NCBI GenBank assembly: GCA_029817715.1
Contig: JARUPY010000606.1
Coordinates: 8,742,001-8,806,000 of the forward strand
Direction: 5' to 3'
DNA: 64,000 bases
Source: Melastoma dodecandrum
Lineage: Eukaryota > Streptophyta > Magnoliopsida > Myrtales > Melastomataceae
Shown here: positions 32,056 through 43,006 of the stretch, in pieces
How positions within the stretch are numbered: the stretch's first letter is position 1
Layout: every line of letters starts with the position of its first letter
Program-made: the position numbers and the translations under genes
The notes under the pieces: model-generated
Seen by the model: the letters and a program-made list of their open reading frames with translations, nothing else
What the model was told of the DNA's origin: nothing
Databases searched by the model: none

Positions 32056-32783
32056 TGGGTTTAGTAATTTTACCGCAGGGGTAAAATTGTAATTTTACAC
32101 CGGGAGTTGGTTCGGTTTTAGGTTCGGCATTTAGTAATCTGTTTAGTAAAATTACTAAAATTTTAGTAATTGTTTACTAAATTTTGTTCAAAAACTAGTA
32201 AACGATTACGAAAAAAATTTAAAAATTTAGTAATTTACTAACGACTTTACTATGTCAAACAGTAATTTACAAATTCCGGTTACAAAATTAGTAAATCATT
32301 ACTAAAATCACCGGACGGCCAACCTGGAAAATTACTAATATTAGAAGTTTTACTAAAAAAAAATTAGTAACCGTTACTAATTTTTCACTGTTTGACGATT
32401 TGGAAAGTTACTAAAAAAAATTACTAACTTTTTAGTAACCGTTTACTAAATAAAATGGTTTTTTTAGTAACCGATTACTAAAGTTGAACAGTGAAATTTC
32501 AGTAACATTACTAAAAATAAAATTCAAGTCACCGTAATTTTAGTAATGGGTTGCTAAAAAAGACCGATTGTTTTAGTAAAAAAATACTAAAAGTTTAGTA
32601 ATATTTTTTAGTAACTTTACGAATTGTCAAACAGTAAAAAATTAGTAACCGATTACTAATTTGTTTTAATAATCTACTAATCTTTTTACTAAAAAAAGTC
32701 GATTTTTAGTAATGATTACTAATTTTTTGGTCGAATTTAGTAAAGCACGTATCGGATACGTGCACGTACCGTTAGCCGCTTCC
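31980..32783 (-). repeat. Right terminal inverted repeat of MULE-1 (~804 bp)
   Basis: Inverse copy of 23704-24507. Ends with CCGTTAGCCGCTTCC at 32783. Few differences from the left copy (for example one base in the heptamer array near 32552). Confidence 0.92.
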
Positions 32784-32792
32784 ACCCAGGTT
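32784..32792. repeat. Right 9-bp target-site duplication of MULE-1
   Basis: ACCCAGGTT, partner of ACTCAAGTT at 23695-23703. Confidence 0.75.
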
Positions 32793-33556
32793 AGGATAGG
32801 GGCAGGGATCTGCTTCGCTGCACACTTCACTTTTACTTGGGAAAAATTAACCTATGATTACCCAAAAGCTAAACAAAAGAGTCTACTGCTACCCAACTAA
32901 ATTTCTGGTTTGCTGCCTCTGCCGACTGCATATGATTCGGGTCTAAGTTCCTTAACATGTGACTTCCAACAAATTGACTAAAGCTCTCCGCCCATCAAAA
33001 TGTGACAGGTTAGGTTGCCCGCAATTCCTCCAAAGCAAAGGCTCTTGGAATGTTATATAAACACCCATTATTATCTGATTCAGAATGTCCATGCAAAAGG
33101 CCTATAACAAGCAGGAGCATATCTTCATCTGGCCTCTTGAAAATTTCCTCCCCAAACCACAAATACCCCCGAGAACAGAAGACTCTATCCAGAGGCCATT
33201 CTCCTGTTTCGGGGTAAATATCATTCAACGGCGTCATCAGCTTAATGGCACATCGGGAGAACACATGTCCAACTTACTGCTAACCATTACAGACAAGTCT
33301 ACTAACTGTCAAGCAAATGTTCAAATGAAGTCATGACATCCTACTCGCAGTCTCTGGTCAATAAACGCATAAAGGACGAAAAGAAGCCTTACAACAAGTC
33401 TGGCAAATAACATAACTACCAACACTGAATCCAGTTTGGCTCCAAGATCAATGTCTCACTTCAGTCCTCTGCTGCAGCAGGAGAAAAGCTGCAGTTGTAA
33501 TAAGAAAGAAGGCACTGATCATTAAACAGATATCTTCGCAATGGACACAATGTCTA
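32793..33556. other. 3' flank of the RS40/41-like gene
   Basis: Contains a possible terminal mini-exon of the SR gene: acceptor-like CTGCTGCAG near 33471 followed by a short frame ending in stop (RGLK). A frame at 33010-33264 (-) has no family resemblance. Nothing else seen. Confidence 0.4.
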
Positions 33557-35731
33557 TTATGCATACCTGCGCTCTCTCTCATAAGCAGGGCTCCCCCTCT
33601 TCCCGTGATCTTTCCCATTTGGACTGCCTGCCTGATGGTGAGGGTAGTCAGGTTCAGGCCCTCTTTTCCCATATGGACTGCCATCACCATCACTGTAATT
33701 CCCGCCACGTCCACTATTCTCTCGGCCATAAGGGCTGCGTTCAGGAGCAGCCCTCTCTCTCTCAACGGGACTACGGCTACCATCTCGGCCATAATCTGGG
33801 GTTCCTCTCGCTCTATGCTTGGGAGCAGGGCTGGCATCACGACCATAATCAGGACTTCCTCTCTCTCTCTTAAGAGGACCAGGACCCCGCCCATAATCAG
33901 GGCTACCTCTCTCCCTCCGGTAGGGACTTGGAGAGCGCCTTCTGCCATCGCCCCGTTCAGGTGATCTCCCACGAGGACTGTACCCACCTTTTCTGTCATC
34001 GTCATCATCACGAACAGCATACTCCACCGAAATTACTTGGTCCATTAGCTTGCTGTCCATGTAAAAAAAGAATCCCTTTAATGCCCCCGCCCAAAGCCAA
34101 AGAAGCCAGTCTTTCTAGTTCTACAATCAACATATATGTTCAATCTTAAAAGGAGCAACTGACCTCATGTGAGTAGCATCCAGGGCTTTTGAGGCGTCCT
34201 CCTGATATTCATATTGCACAAATGCGAAATTCCTCCGAATTCTTACACTAACAATCTTCCCATAGGGCTCGAAGTGTTTTTCAAGGTCCCTGGTCTTCGT
34301 ATTATAAGGATCAAAGTTGATAACAAACAAGGTCTTTGCTGGCCTCACGTTGGTGGATCTCCTGGAACCATTTGATCTTCCAGCACCTCGTTCCTGCTGC
34401 AAATATGAAGAACATAAAGGACTTAAAAAATTAGCCATAAAATTGTCCAAATATGAAAAGTACATCATTCTACCTTAGTCCACTCTACACGCAGCCTACG
34501 TCCCTTACGGCCAAATTCAATTTGATCCAGTCCCCGGATAGCATCACGTGCATCCCTCTCATCCTCCATGTAGATGAAGGCGAACCCTACAAAAGTTAAT
34601 CCAGCAGATACAATAAGCTCATAAAATGAAAAGTGCAGTAAAGCCCCCCTGTGAGGTTCTCCATGTATTAGGCAGTATTTCTTACCCGATGAAGAAGGAA
34701 CCATCAAGTTGTACACCAGGAAAAGAATCTTTACAACATTACCAAAATCCATAAACTAAGCGACCATAAATTAGGAACAGACCTTGGGATATCGGTCTAA
34801 TGTCAAGGAACAATAATCATGTGGATCTCATGGTGCATGAATGTAAAGAGACCGCATTCGCCGTCTAATTCTGCCTCCTCGGCCAATGTGGTCGGACATG
34901 TACTGACCATGAATCGGGTGAACTTTGAAGGCCAGAGGAAAATGAGGAAACGACGAAGGCGGGGCACTAATATCTGATTAAAATGTGGGATGGAATTCGC
35001 ATTTTTGGATTGGAACGAGGAACCACATGGCAGGCGGGAAACAAGATGCTGTAGGGCCCATCCATAAGCAAAAAATTAAAAAGGGTTTCCAAGAAATCCC
35101 TGCGTCAAAGAAAATGTTGAGTATGGGCACTAATGCTAGTGCTTCACAAACTCCGGAGCTTTCTCTCTTTTTCTGTGTATGGTTCATGACAACTTCCTGA
35201 AAGTGCTTAAAACACACCAACGCCATAGCACACAGTTAACGATCATGCACCAGTAGGGACGGTCAACAGACAATGGGAATGCCAGTGAACTGGATCCTTC
35301 TGTTGAGGGAATCTAATTCTGTTGAACTCTCTTCCACCATGAGGGATGAGGACATTGCATAATAGTGCATTCATTCAGATTTCCCCATACACAATTAAAT
35401 CGATAATCAATTTTTCAAAAGTGGAGAGAAATAAAGCCACAAATAATATGACATGCGAAACGGTCCAAGCACACCACAGTATTATATCAGAATGTACCTG
35501 AATCTAGATGGTTAGATAGGTTGATTTCCCGTCAGAACAAAATAAGAAGTTAAATCTACCTATAAACTGGTCGTCTTGTATGGAGTAATAAAAGAAGCAA
35601 ACACAATAGGGATGCGAGTACTTGCCAGACTTTACGTCCACCCTTTCAACCTTTCCATACTTTCTGAAGAGCCTCTCCAGTTCAGATTCTCTGGCATCGA
35701 AGTCAAGGTTTCCACAGAATATAGCCCTCAT
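33557..35731 (-). CDS. SR splicing factor, RS40/RS41 type, 4 exons
   Basis: Exons (minus): 35626-35731, 34474-34586, 34164-34396, 33557-34052. Two RRMs: the first starts [21 protein letters not shown] and continues [20 protein letters not shown] and RRLRVEWTK; the second has [21 protein letters not shown] and [21 protein letters not shown]. The C-terminal RS region has repeated SPDYGR units. It acts in the nucleus in pre-mRNA splicing. Intron 1 (1,039 bp) begins GC in a perfect TG|GCAAGT context, a GC-AG intron, and is long as in other SR genes where it is alternatively spliced. Exon 3 has a tandem acceptor GCAGCAG (34393-34399). Translation ends at 33557 if the last donor-like CGCAG|GTATGC is unused, otherwise in a short exon near 33460. 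Confidence 0.9.
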
Positions 35732-38730
35732 TTTGCAAGAACAGAAGTTACAGCAGCCACAAGTCCTTCAAAACAGCCCGAGTGGAAGGCAGAATGCTGC
35801 ACCGGGAAACAAGCAAACTAATCACACAAACAACAAAACGCAACAAAGGAAATCCCCTCTTCTTTTTTTTTTCTTCTTTAAATTCGAATCGAAACCACAC
35901 AAACAACAAAAAGCAAAGTCGACAACAGGCCCACCCCCGAGATGACATGCACAGGCACATGCGGAACAAAGATCGAAACCAAATCGACTGATAAAAGGGA
36001 CAGGAAAAAACGAGGAAGAAGAAACAGGTTATCAATTCACAGGAAAAGGATTCAGGTGAGAGACAAGTCGGTTACCACCCTTGCCTCGATTATTCCAAGG
36101 TGGGAGATTCCGAGGTAGTGACGGCTGAAAGAAGATAGAACGAAAAAAACCCTAAATCAAAGGAGAGGAGGGGGTCGAGGGGGGGGGGGATCTCTCGAGG
36201 TTAAGGGAAGGAAAGGCGGTGTTACTATTGTTATTACGCGACGTCGTTTCGGGGGAGGGGGGGGGGGGGGGGGCTCTGATTGCAATGTAGGTCCCTGATT
36301 TTTCTTTTATTATAGAAAGGTACTTTTAATGAGTCTCACTTTAGTAATTTAACCCTAAAAATCGCCCGACTCTGCTTCAGTCGAGGAACAAATATCGAAT
36401 GCCCACAACACCCACACAGAGATCATGCCTGCCTCTCCCAAATATGGAAGGAAGGAAGATAATTCTTAGACAGAAACTTTCCTCAGCTGAGATTACCACC
36501 ATCCTAGACAAATGATTGCAAATTACAGCCCACAAAAACTATATTAGTTTCCATCTCAACGGATAATCCATCCACTGCCTACTTTTGCTATAAACATGTT
36601 TCCTGGTCTCTCTGATGAACTCATACTATGCCCACAGCAGAATTCTGATGACAGTGTGTCCCTGACTAGACTCCTCGCGTTATTTTCAACCCTGCCTCGA
36701 GTCCCACCATCACCTGGTGATTTCCCTGCCAGATCACGAAACCGCAGATTTCCCCACCACCACCCGCTTGCTGTCGTTCACCGCTTTGCTCCGCTTTAGT
36801 GACCATGCAAGATACTGCAAATGTAAACTGTCCATTTGTCAGGCGTTATTAATGCATGCTTCATCCAAAATATACAAGGAATCTGAGCTTTAACTCCAGG
36901 AATTCTACATTAGGTGTTGAGCAAGCGACCTGCAAAATCCACTCACCGTGTCTCTTTCGTGTAAGAGGGGCTGCAGGATGCTTGATATGAGAAACTAAGT
37001 TGCTCATACAATTGATATGAACTATCACTGCTGCTGGACTCCTAAGAAGGCACGATAGAAAGCCGGTTAGTCTTCTCACGACAATAGAAGGAAGAAGACA
37101 TCAGTCAATCATCAATTTGCTGAAAAATTTGAGATTACATTAAATAGAACAAAATATGTCCATTGATTTGGTAATGTGAAGTCTCAATAACAACACAGAC
37201 ACTAAAACAGTTCATTATGCCTGTCTACTGAATTAAAAACTCTGCAACACTGATAGATTTGCAATTCTCGAAAGAATGGAATCACTTTCTGAGCTGGTTC
37301 ATTTTGGTAGGATCTAACCTAGGTAGACCGACGAGTGCAGCTACACTAATAGCATGCCTCTACAGATTATGTTGGTCGGACCAAACATTGGATATAAAAG
37401 TTTACCTGGTCTTGAGTTTCACCGCTATAAATCTCTCGCTGTGATGTAATTCCACGTTTAACTGAGGTGATTAAACTCATTTTCTGATCCCAGCTCGGAC
37501 ATCTCCAAGATCTTTGAAGCTACAATTAATTGAAAAGATCAAAATTTCATTTCAGACTAATTATCTGCGTCACATACAAGGAAAAAGAGCCCTCGATCTC
37601 GATCCACTTAAACATCAAAAAACAGTGATTTCCACACAGTTACTTCGATTTATCAATCTCCCTAAACGATCCGAGCACGAACTTCTTCCAATTCCGACAC
37701 TTTCCGGGCTGCTCAAAACTGTGAATAGAACCAAGTTATCAAACCAGCAATGAATTTTAGGTGGTGGGAGTAAAATTTGGTGATCACCCATGAGAACATC
37801 CATCCGAGGACCACACGGCACCAAAGCAAGAAGGTAAGTAAGTTAGAAAAGAAGCTACGGGGGCGGGTGCTGAGACCAGGTCTATTATTATGGACAAATA
37901 ACATGGTGTCAACATGGTTTCAGTCCCCTTGGGAAACTGTTCCTCTCCCCCATCCGGAAACACAAAAACTTGGCAAAGAGCAACACAAGAAGAAGAAACA
38001 CGGGTTCTCCATCCAGCCTCTCACCACCTCATCTTCCCGCCTGACCCCTCCTATGTCAATACTGTCTATACAATGAGTGGGGAAGCCTCGTAGACGTTCC
38101 CCACCCCACAAGGAAGTATAACTTTGCCTTGCAAGCTCCCAGCGACCAGAAATCAACCTTGAAGTCGGCTTGTTGGGTCACTGCAGTGCTCAAAGTTGTC
38201 CCTGCTTCATTTCTACAGCAAGTTCTTTAGATTGTATTCTTCGGATAATTTTAAATGCCTTATACTACAAATTATTTTACGGACCAACGTTAACGAGAAA
38301 CATAACAAAGTATCTGTGGATGACATTGAGTGGGGCTAAAATCTAACACGAGGCTCAGGTTGGCCTGCTGTTAGGTAATGCAAGTTTTCAGCATCAACTC
38401 CATCAGACTGGATTAGCAGATTGCAAGTATTTGTAATTCCAGCAAATCGTATCTCTTCTTGAATTCTTACGAAGGAAAAAAAGAACAGAGAAAAGAACTG
38501 CGAGAATCAACAGCATCACATGCTTATCCATCTCAAGTCTTCAGAAACGGCAGAAAAGGACCCAAAACAACTCATATTTTACAATATCTCACATCATGTC
38601 ACATTGTTCTCACAATACACAAAAAATCACGGTCCCTTCCACCACTGCATGACATCAGTTAAATGTTTCCTTTTCCCCTCCAATCACGTTTCATGTGAAT
38701 AATGTACAACTAAGATTTGCTAAGCCGTAC
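35732..38730. other. 3-kb intergenic region
   Basis: 35732-36260 is the leader/promoter of the RS40/41-like gene, ending in a poly-G run at ~36251-36274. From there to 38730 I found no coding exon I can support: frames are short, lack partners and resemble nothing. It is the 3' flank of the PEPKR1-like kinase. Confidence 0.45.
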
Positions 38731-40830
38731 CTAGCAGACAAGAGAAGATCTGAGACTAGTGGGAATGAGAGTACACGACGACCATCGGATGACCGACTCC
38801 TCTACTATGAAATCAAGCTTCTCCCGTTCTCCAAACCCAATGGTTCTATTCCTCTTGTTATGGATACCCAATATTCTGTTATCACTTGTTCCTCCTGCCC
38901 TCTTCGCTTCGGTTTTCTCACTTATTTCTGCAATTTGACCTGCAATTAATCCAGTGAAGCAGCTCAAGGGGATGGGTAAGAGGAATAAAAATTAGCCTAG
39001 CATTATTCTTTACCTTCATCATTAGCACCAAGCAAGGCCGCTTGAGACAAAGACCCATAAGCATCGTCAGAGAGTTCATTTATGGAACTTGGGCCAAGGA
39101 AAGTGAAGCTCGGCATTGAGGGAATGGGAGAGCAAAATTTCAAAGTATCAGAGCTACCACAGCTGCGGAAAGAAAACCCATCAGAAGCAAAGGGCATGGA
39201 CTGCTCCACCAAGAGGGATGAAAATGATGATCTACATGTGAATGTGGGTGATTGAGCTTCACATGCAATATGTGCTCCGCTGCCAAAACTGATATCCTGA
39301 TCTCTGGAAATACATATATCAGGTGCTTTTCCATCGTCAAAACCTTTTGCTATCCCATTTTGCCATAAATTTAGAACACGTGAATTTGGTCCTTGGTCTC
39401 TCATCCAGGAATGGTCTACATAAAAGGAAAACAACCCATGATCAATCCCATTTTCAAACTACAGCTGTCTTTGAATAATATCTTACAAATCTTTTTGATC
39501 CATGCTATGGTGCAAAGTCACATTTTGAAGGAGTGCATCAAAAACTGCTGCAGAGTCTTAAGGAAGATTTTAAGAAAGCAGACATTAAGCCACATCGAGG
39601 CTCCTACCAGGCGCATGAAAAGCACAAAAAAACAAAAGCAATGCCTTCAACTAGCCACAATATATATCTGCTTTCATAGCAGAGAAACAAGCCAGCGAAA
39701 GAAAGCCGCTCAACCCACTCCCTCTCCCAGTAAAAGAGCTGTTCTATGTAGGGACAACAACAAAGCAGGAAAATGTGTAAACTTGTATCCTCAGCAAAAC
39801 AGGCATGAAGGCTGAAAAGCTAGCATATACAAGGAAGTCCGGAAGAAAACCTACCTAGGACATCCTTAGCAGTCAGCCTCTGGCAAGGATCCTTGCAAAG
39901 CATACCCTTGATTAATGACTTTGCAGAAGCAGAGATGCAGTCCCATGGATTTGAGGGGAACCGTAGGGCAGCGACTCTCACAGCGTCAAATATTTGGGAC
40001 TTTGTCTTACCCCAAAACGGGGGCATGCCGCTCAGGAGAATATAAAGAATGACACCGGCACTCCAGACATCGGCACTTTGATTATAACCCCATGCTAAAA
40101 CCTCTGGAGCTATGTAAAATGGACTTCCAACAGTCCCACGCAAGCTTTGACCTGCCAGACATTGTAAACTAGAGGATCAACTCTCCGAGAAAATTGATGC
40201 TAAGGTAGAATTGGTAATATAGAAAATGAAAGATGCTTAACCTGGTCTAATGTACGTAGCAAGACCAAAGTCAGCTAATTTGATTGGGGATAAGGAGGTT
40301 TTCGTAGCCAGCAGAATGTTTTCCGGCTTCAAATCTCTATGAACGACTCCAATGTCGTGACAGTACAAAACTACCTGCATGAGCTGCCTGAAGAGAATAC
40401 GAGCATCAGACTCGGAGAAGTGCCCATGTTTTTCCAGCAGGTTGAAAAGCTCTCCTCCTGCACATAGTTCCATCACTAGGTGTACATAGTCTTCCTCCTC
40501 ATACACCTCCTTCAAAGCAACGACATTCGGGTGCCCTGATAACCTCGTCATGATTTCAATCTCGAGTTTTATGCTCTGAATGTCATCTGCTGTCGACAAT
40601 CTACTTCTTGCAATTGACTTACAAGCCAGAAGCTCCCCAGTAAGCTTGTTGGAGCATTCTCTGATAACTCCGAATTGACCCAAGCCCAATTCCTCTCCCA
40701 GAACATACCTATCTTTCAAGTTTGAGATAAGGCTTGCCCCTAAAATGGTTTTGCTCAAGTTTGCAACTTTGTAGTAGTTACACGCTTTAGCAAACAATTC
40801 AGCCTGGCTGCTGCTTTGGGCAGCAGCCAT
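38731..40830 (-). CDS. PEPKR1-like Ser/Thr protein kinase, 4 exons
   Basis: Exons (minus): 40242-40830, 39855-40151, 39014-39415, 38731-38939; 498 residues. CDPK-related kinase domain at ~45-310: glycine loop [11 protein letters not shown], lysine in [15 protein letters not shown] catalytic loop, [18 protein letters not shown] activation segment, [22 protein letters not shown]. The domain ends in DHSWM. The tail lacks EF-hands, is Ser/Gly-rich, and closes with [11 protein letters not shown] and SLRSSLVC, as in Arabidopsis PEP-carboxylase-kinase-related kinase 1. Calcium-independent kinase activity is inferred. The start is the ATG at 40830 (MAAAQSSS); the frame is open slightly further but without an ATG. 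Confidence 0.9.
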
Positions 40831-42373
40831 CACCAAAAACTAATAATGTACACAAAATCTACTCTAATCTGGTAGCGAAGCAACTCGGTTTTCCATTTTT
40901 TTTCTTTTTTCTTTTAGGCTTGCACTGGATCTCTCCTCAAACACTCTTCGGGTAAAGAACAAACTATTCGTATTAAAAGTCAAAAGTAAGATTGACTGGG
41001 ACGTGCTAGAAGAAGCTTCTTCTGAATTGCGAGGCAGAGGGGGAGCAAGTGTTGAAATTTGACAACCAGGAACACAGCAAAATACACGAAACCCCGGCAA
41101 TTTTGGAAAAGAAAAAACCCACCTGCAAACACAGCCAAAAGGCAAATTCCGACTCAATAGCAGAGCAGTACAAAAAGCTTCAACATCAAAGGAGCCTCAA
41201 TCGATAACCTAAAACACCAGCAGTGGCGGAAAATTGACTAGATCAAGGCTGAAAGACTAACCTCCCGACAGAAATAAATGTACAACACAAGTAGATGAAA
41301 CTCCAGCAGAGAACAAGTAATCCCAAAACGAAAAAAAGGGCCCTCTTTTTGAACTAGAAAAAGAAGAGGAATCTCTAAAATAACCGAGGAAACGCTGAAA
41401 AATAGAAAGAAAGAAAGCGAATTTCCGCCTCCGAGAGCCCAGGACTCCTCAATAGAAATGAAGCCCGGAACAGCGAGATCGGAACCCCAACAGCTGGAGA
41501 CAAACAAACAAACAAAAGAACCGAAATTTTGAAAAGAAAAGACCACCCGCCCAGTATCCAAAATCCGACCAAGAAAGAAGCCCTGACAAGTACCGTGGAG
41601 CTTGCCTGGAAGAGGTTGGTGGGAAGGGAGGGGGAGGTGGAACTCTCCTTCTGCTTCTCCTCCTCCTCCTCCTCCTCCTCTTTTGTTGTTTGATGTGGTT
41701 GCGAAGAGGTGGAGGTATTAATGATGATGTTCTATTGATGATGATGAATGGGTCGCGTTTAGGGAGGAGGTTTCAACTAAGTACTCAATTCATTTCATCT
41801 CATCTCATATATTCTCCACTTTGTTAAATTATTTATCCCCATCATCATACCCCCCTATAAATCAATATCCTTCCTAATCCTAAGATCAGTTTGTCATTAG
41901 TTGTCACTAACACCCACCCCCCTAAATTCAATTAAACATGTTATAATGACATCACGCATCAGAATAAAACAAAACCACTTTCAATTTTTTTGGACCAATG
42001 ATCAACTGCCGGTAAATATCAGATATTCTACCGGAACATACATGCATCCATTCATTTAAGACAACGACAAAAAAACCAAACAGTTTGTCTCTTTCCCTGA
42101 TTCGGGAGACATTTTACCAATAAATTATAAAAACCTTACCGTTTTGACCTAAAATATAAAAATTTTATCATTTGATCTAAAATATTAAGCTATTAGACGA
42201 GACTTAATTATATATTATATAGTTTAAAAGAAGGAACCCTCTGAAGATCCCAACATGGACTTAGATCATAAAAAAGTCAAAAGACCCCATCAAACATTCG
42301 GCCTTACTATCATCCTTCCCATGTGCAAACTTTGTACTCGGGCTGCTTCCGTTTTTTCTCAGAGTTCTGTTCT
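40831..42373. other. PEPKR1 leader/promoter and intergenic
   Basis: Probable leader and leader introns of the kinase gene to ~41620, a (CTC)n microsatellite at ~41656-41683, then AT-rich sequence. No gene recognised. Confidence 0.5.
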
Positions 42374-42439
42374 AAAATAACATTACGAAACTATTTCACC
42401 AAATAAAGTTGTTAGTTTGGAAATTCACCAACTAATATG

Positions 42440-42835
42440 GCGAAATCGGCTTTACAAAGGCCGACTTCCATTATGAAGGAAGTCCGCCTTTATAAGGTCG
42501 TTTTCATTTTAGCCGAAGCGAAGTCGGCCTTGAAGGAAGTCAACCTTTGTAAGACCGATTTCATTTTAGCCGAAGCGAAGTCGGCCTTACAAAGGCCGAC
42601 TTCATGCCATCTGTTTCACCCGCATGAAATTGGCCTTACAAAGGCCGATTTCGCTACACTTTGAAAAAAAAACTCAACTTCACGAAGTCAGCCTTTCAGA
42701 AATTTTTTTTTACCAAAGTCCGCCTTTGTAAGGCTGACTTTGCTCAGACGCTAGGTGGCTTAAGGAAGTTGACCTTTGTAAGACCGACTTCCATAGGGCG
42801 AGGAAGTCGACCTTACAAAGGCCGACTCCTTTGTG
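42440..42835. repeat. Left array of GGCCTT-ACA-AAGGCC palindromes in MULE-2
   Basis: About eight variants of a ~25-bp unit GAAGTCGGCCTTACAAAGGCCGACTTC, itself nearly palindromic, spaced 30-60 bp, with clean copies at ~42578-42602 and ~42630-42652. Confidence 0.85.
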
Positions 42836-43006
42836 GTTAAAAATAAATAAATTTAAATTCCGATATCTCACCTATATTGCAACTACACAGAACTCAAGAA
42901 CTCATGACACAATTTAACAAATATAACTAAGTCTTTCTCAAAAGTTCACATCGAAAACTAGAGTACTATGATCGTTAACAACTGTAAGTTATACAAAGTA
43001 AGCCAT

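Larger units (their letters stand above)
23704..32783. mobile_element. MULE-1: 9,080-bp Mutator-like element with transposase and PMD-Ulp1 genes
   Basis: Bounded by long inverted repeats that begin GGAAGCGGCTAACGG at both ends and by a 9-bp target-site duplication. Inside are two convergent genes whose stops lie 232 bp apart: a plus-strand plant-mobile-domain/Ulp1 protease gene (25032-28972) and a minus-strand FAR1-type MULE transposase (29205-31376). The convergent layout recalls MuDR (mudrA/mudrB). Ulp1-like sequences within MULEs are known from Arabidopsis Kaonashi-type elements; here the transposase is present in the same element and appears intact, so the element looks potentially autonomous, apart from one stop in the protease gene. 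Confidence 0.93.

Noticed and set aside
42437..42664. Small plus-strand protein with repeated KSALQRPTS
   Set aside because: Translation of the DNA palindrome array at the end of MULE-2, with no match to any protein.
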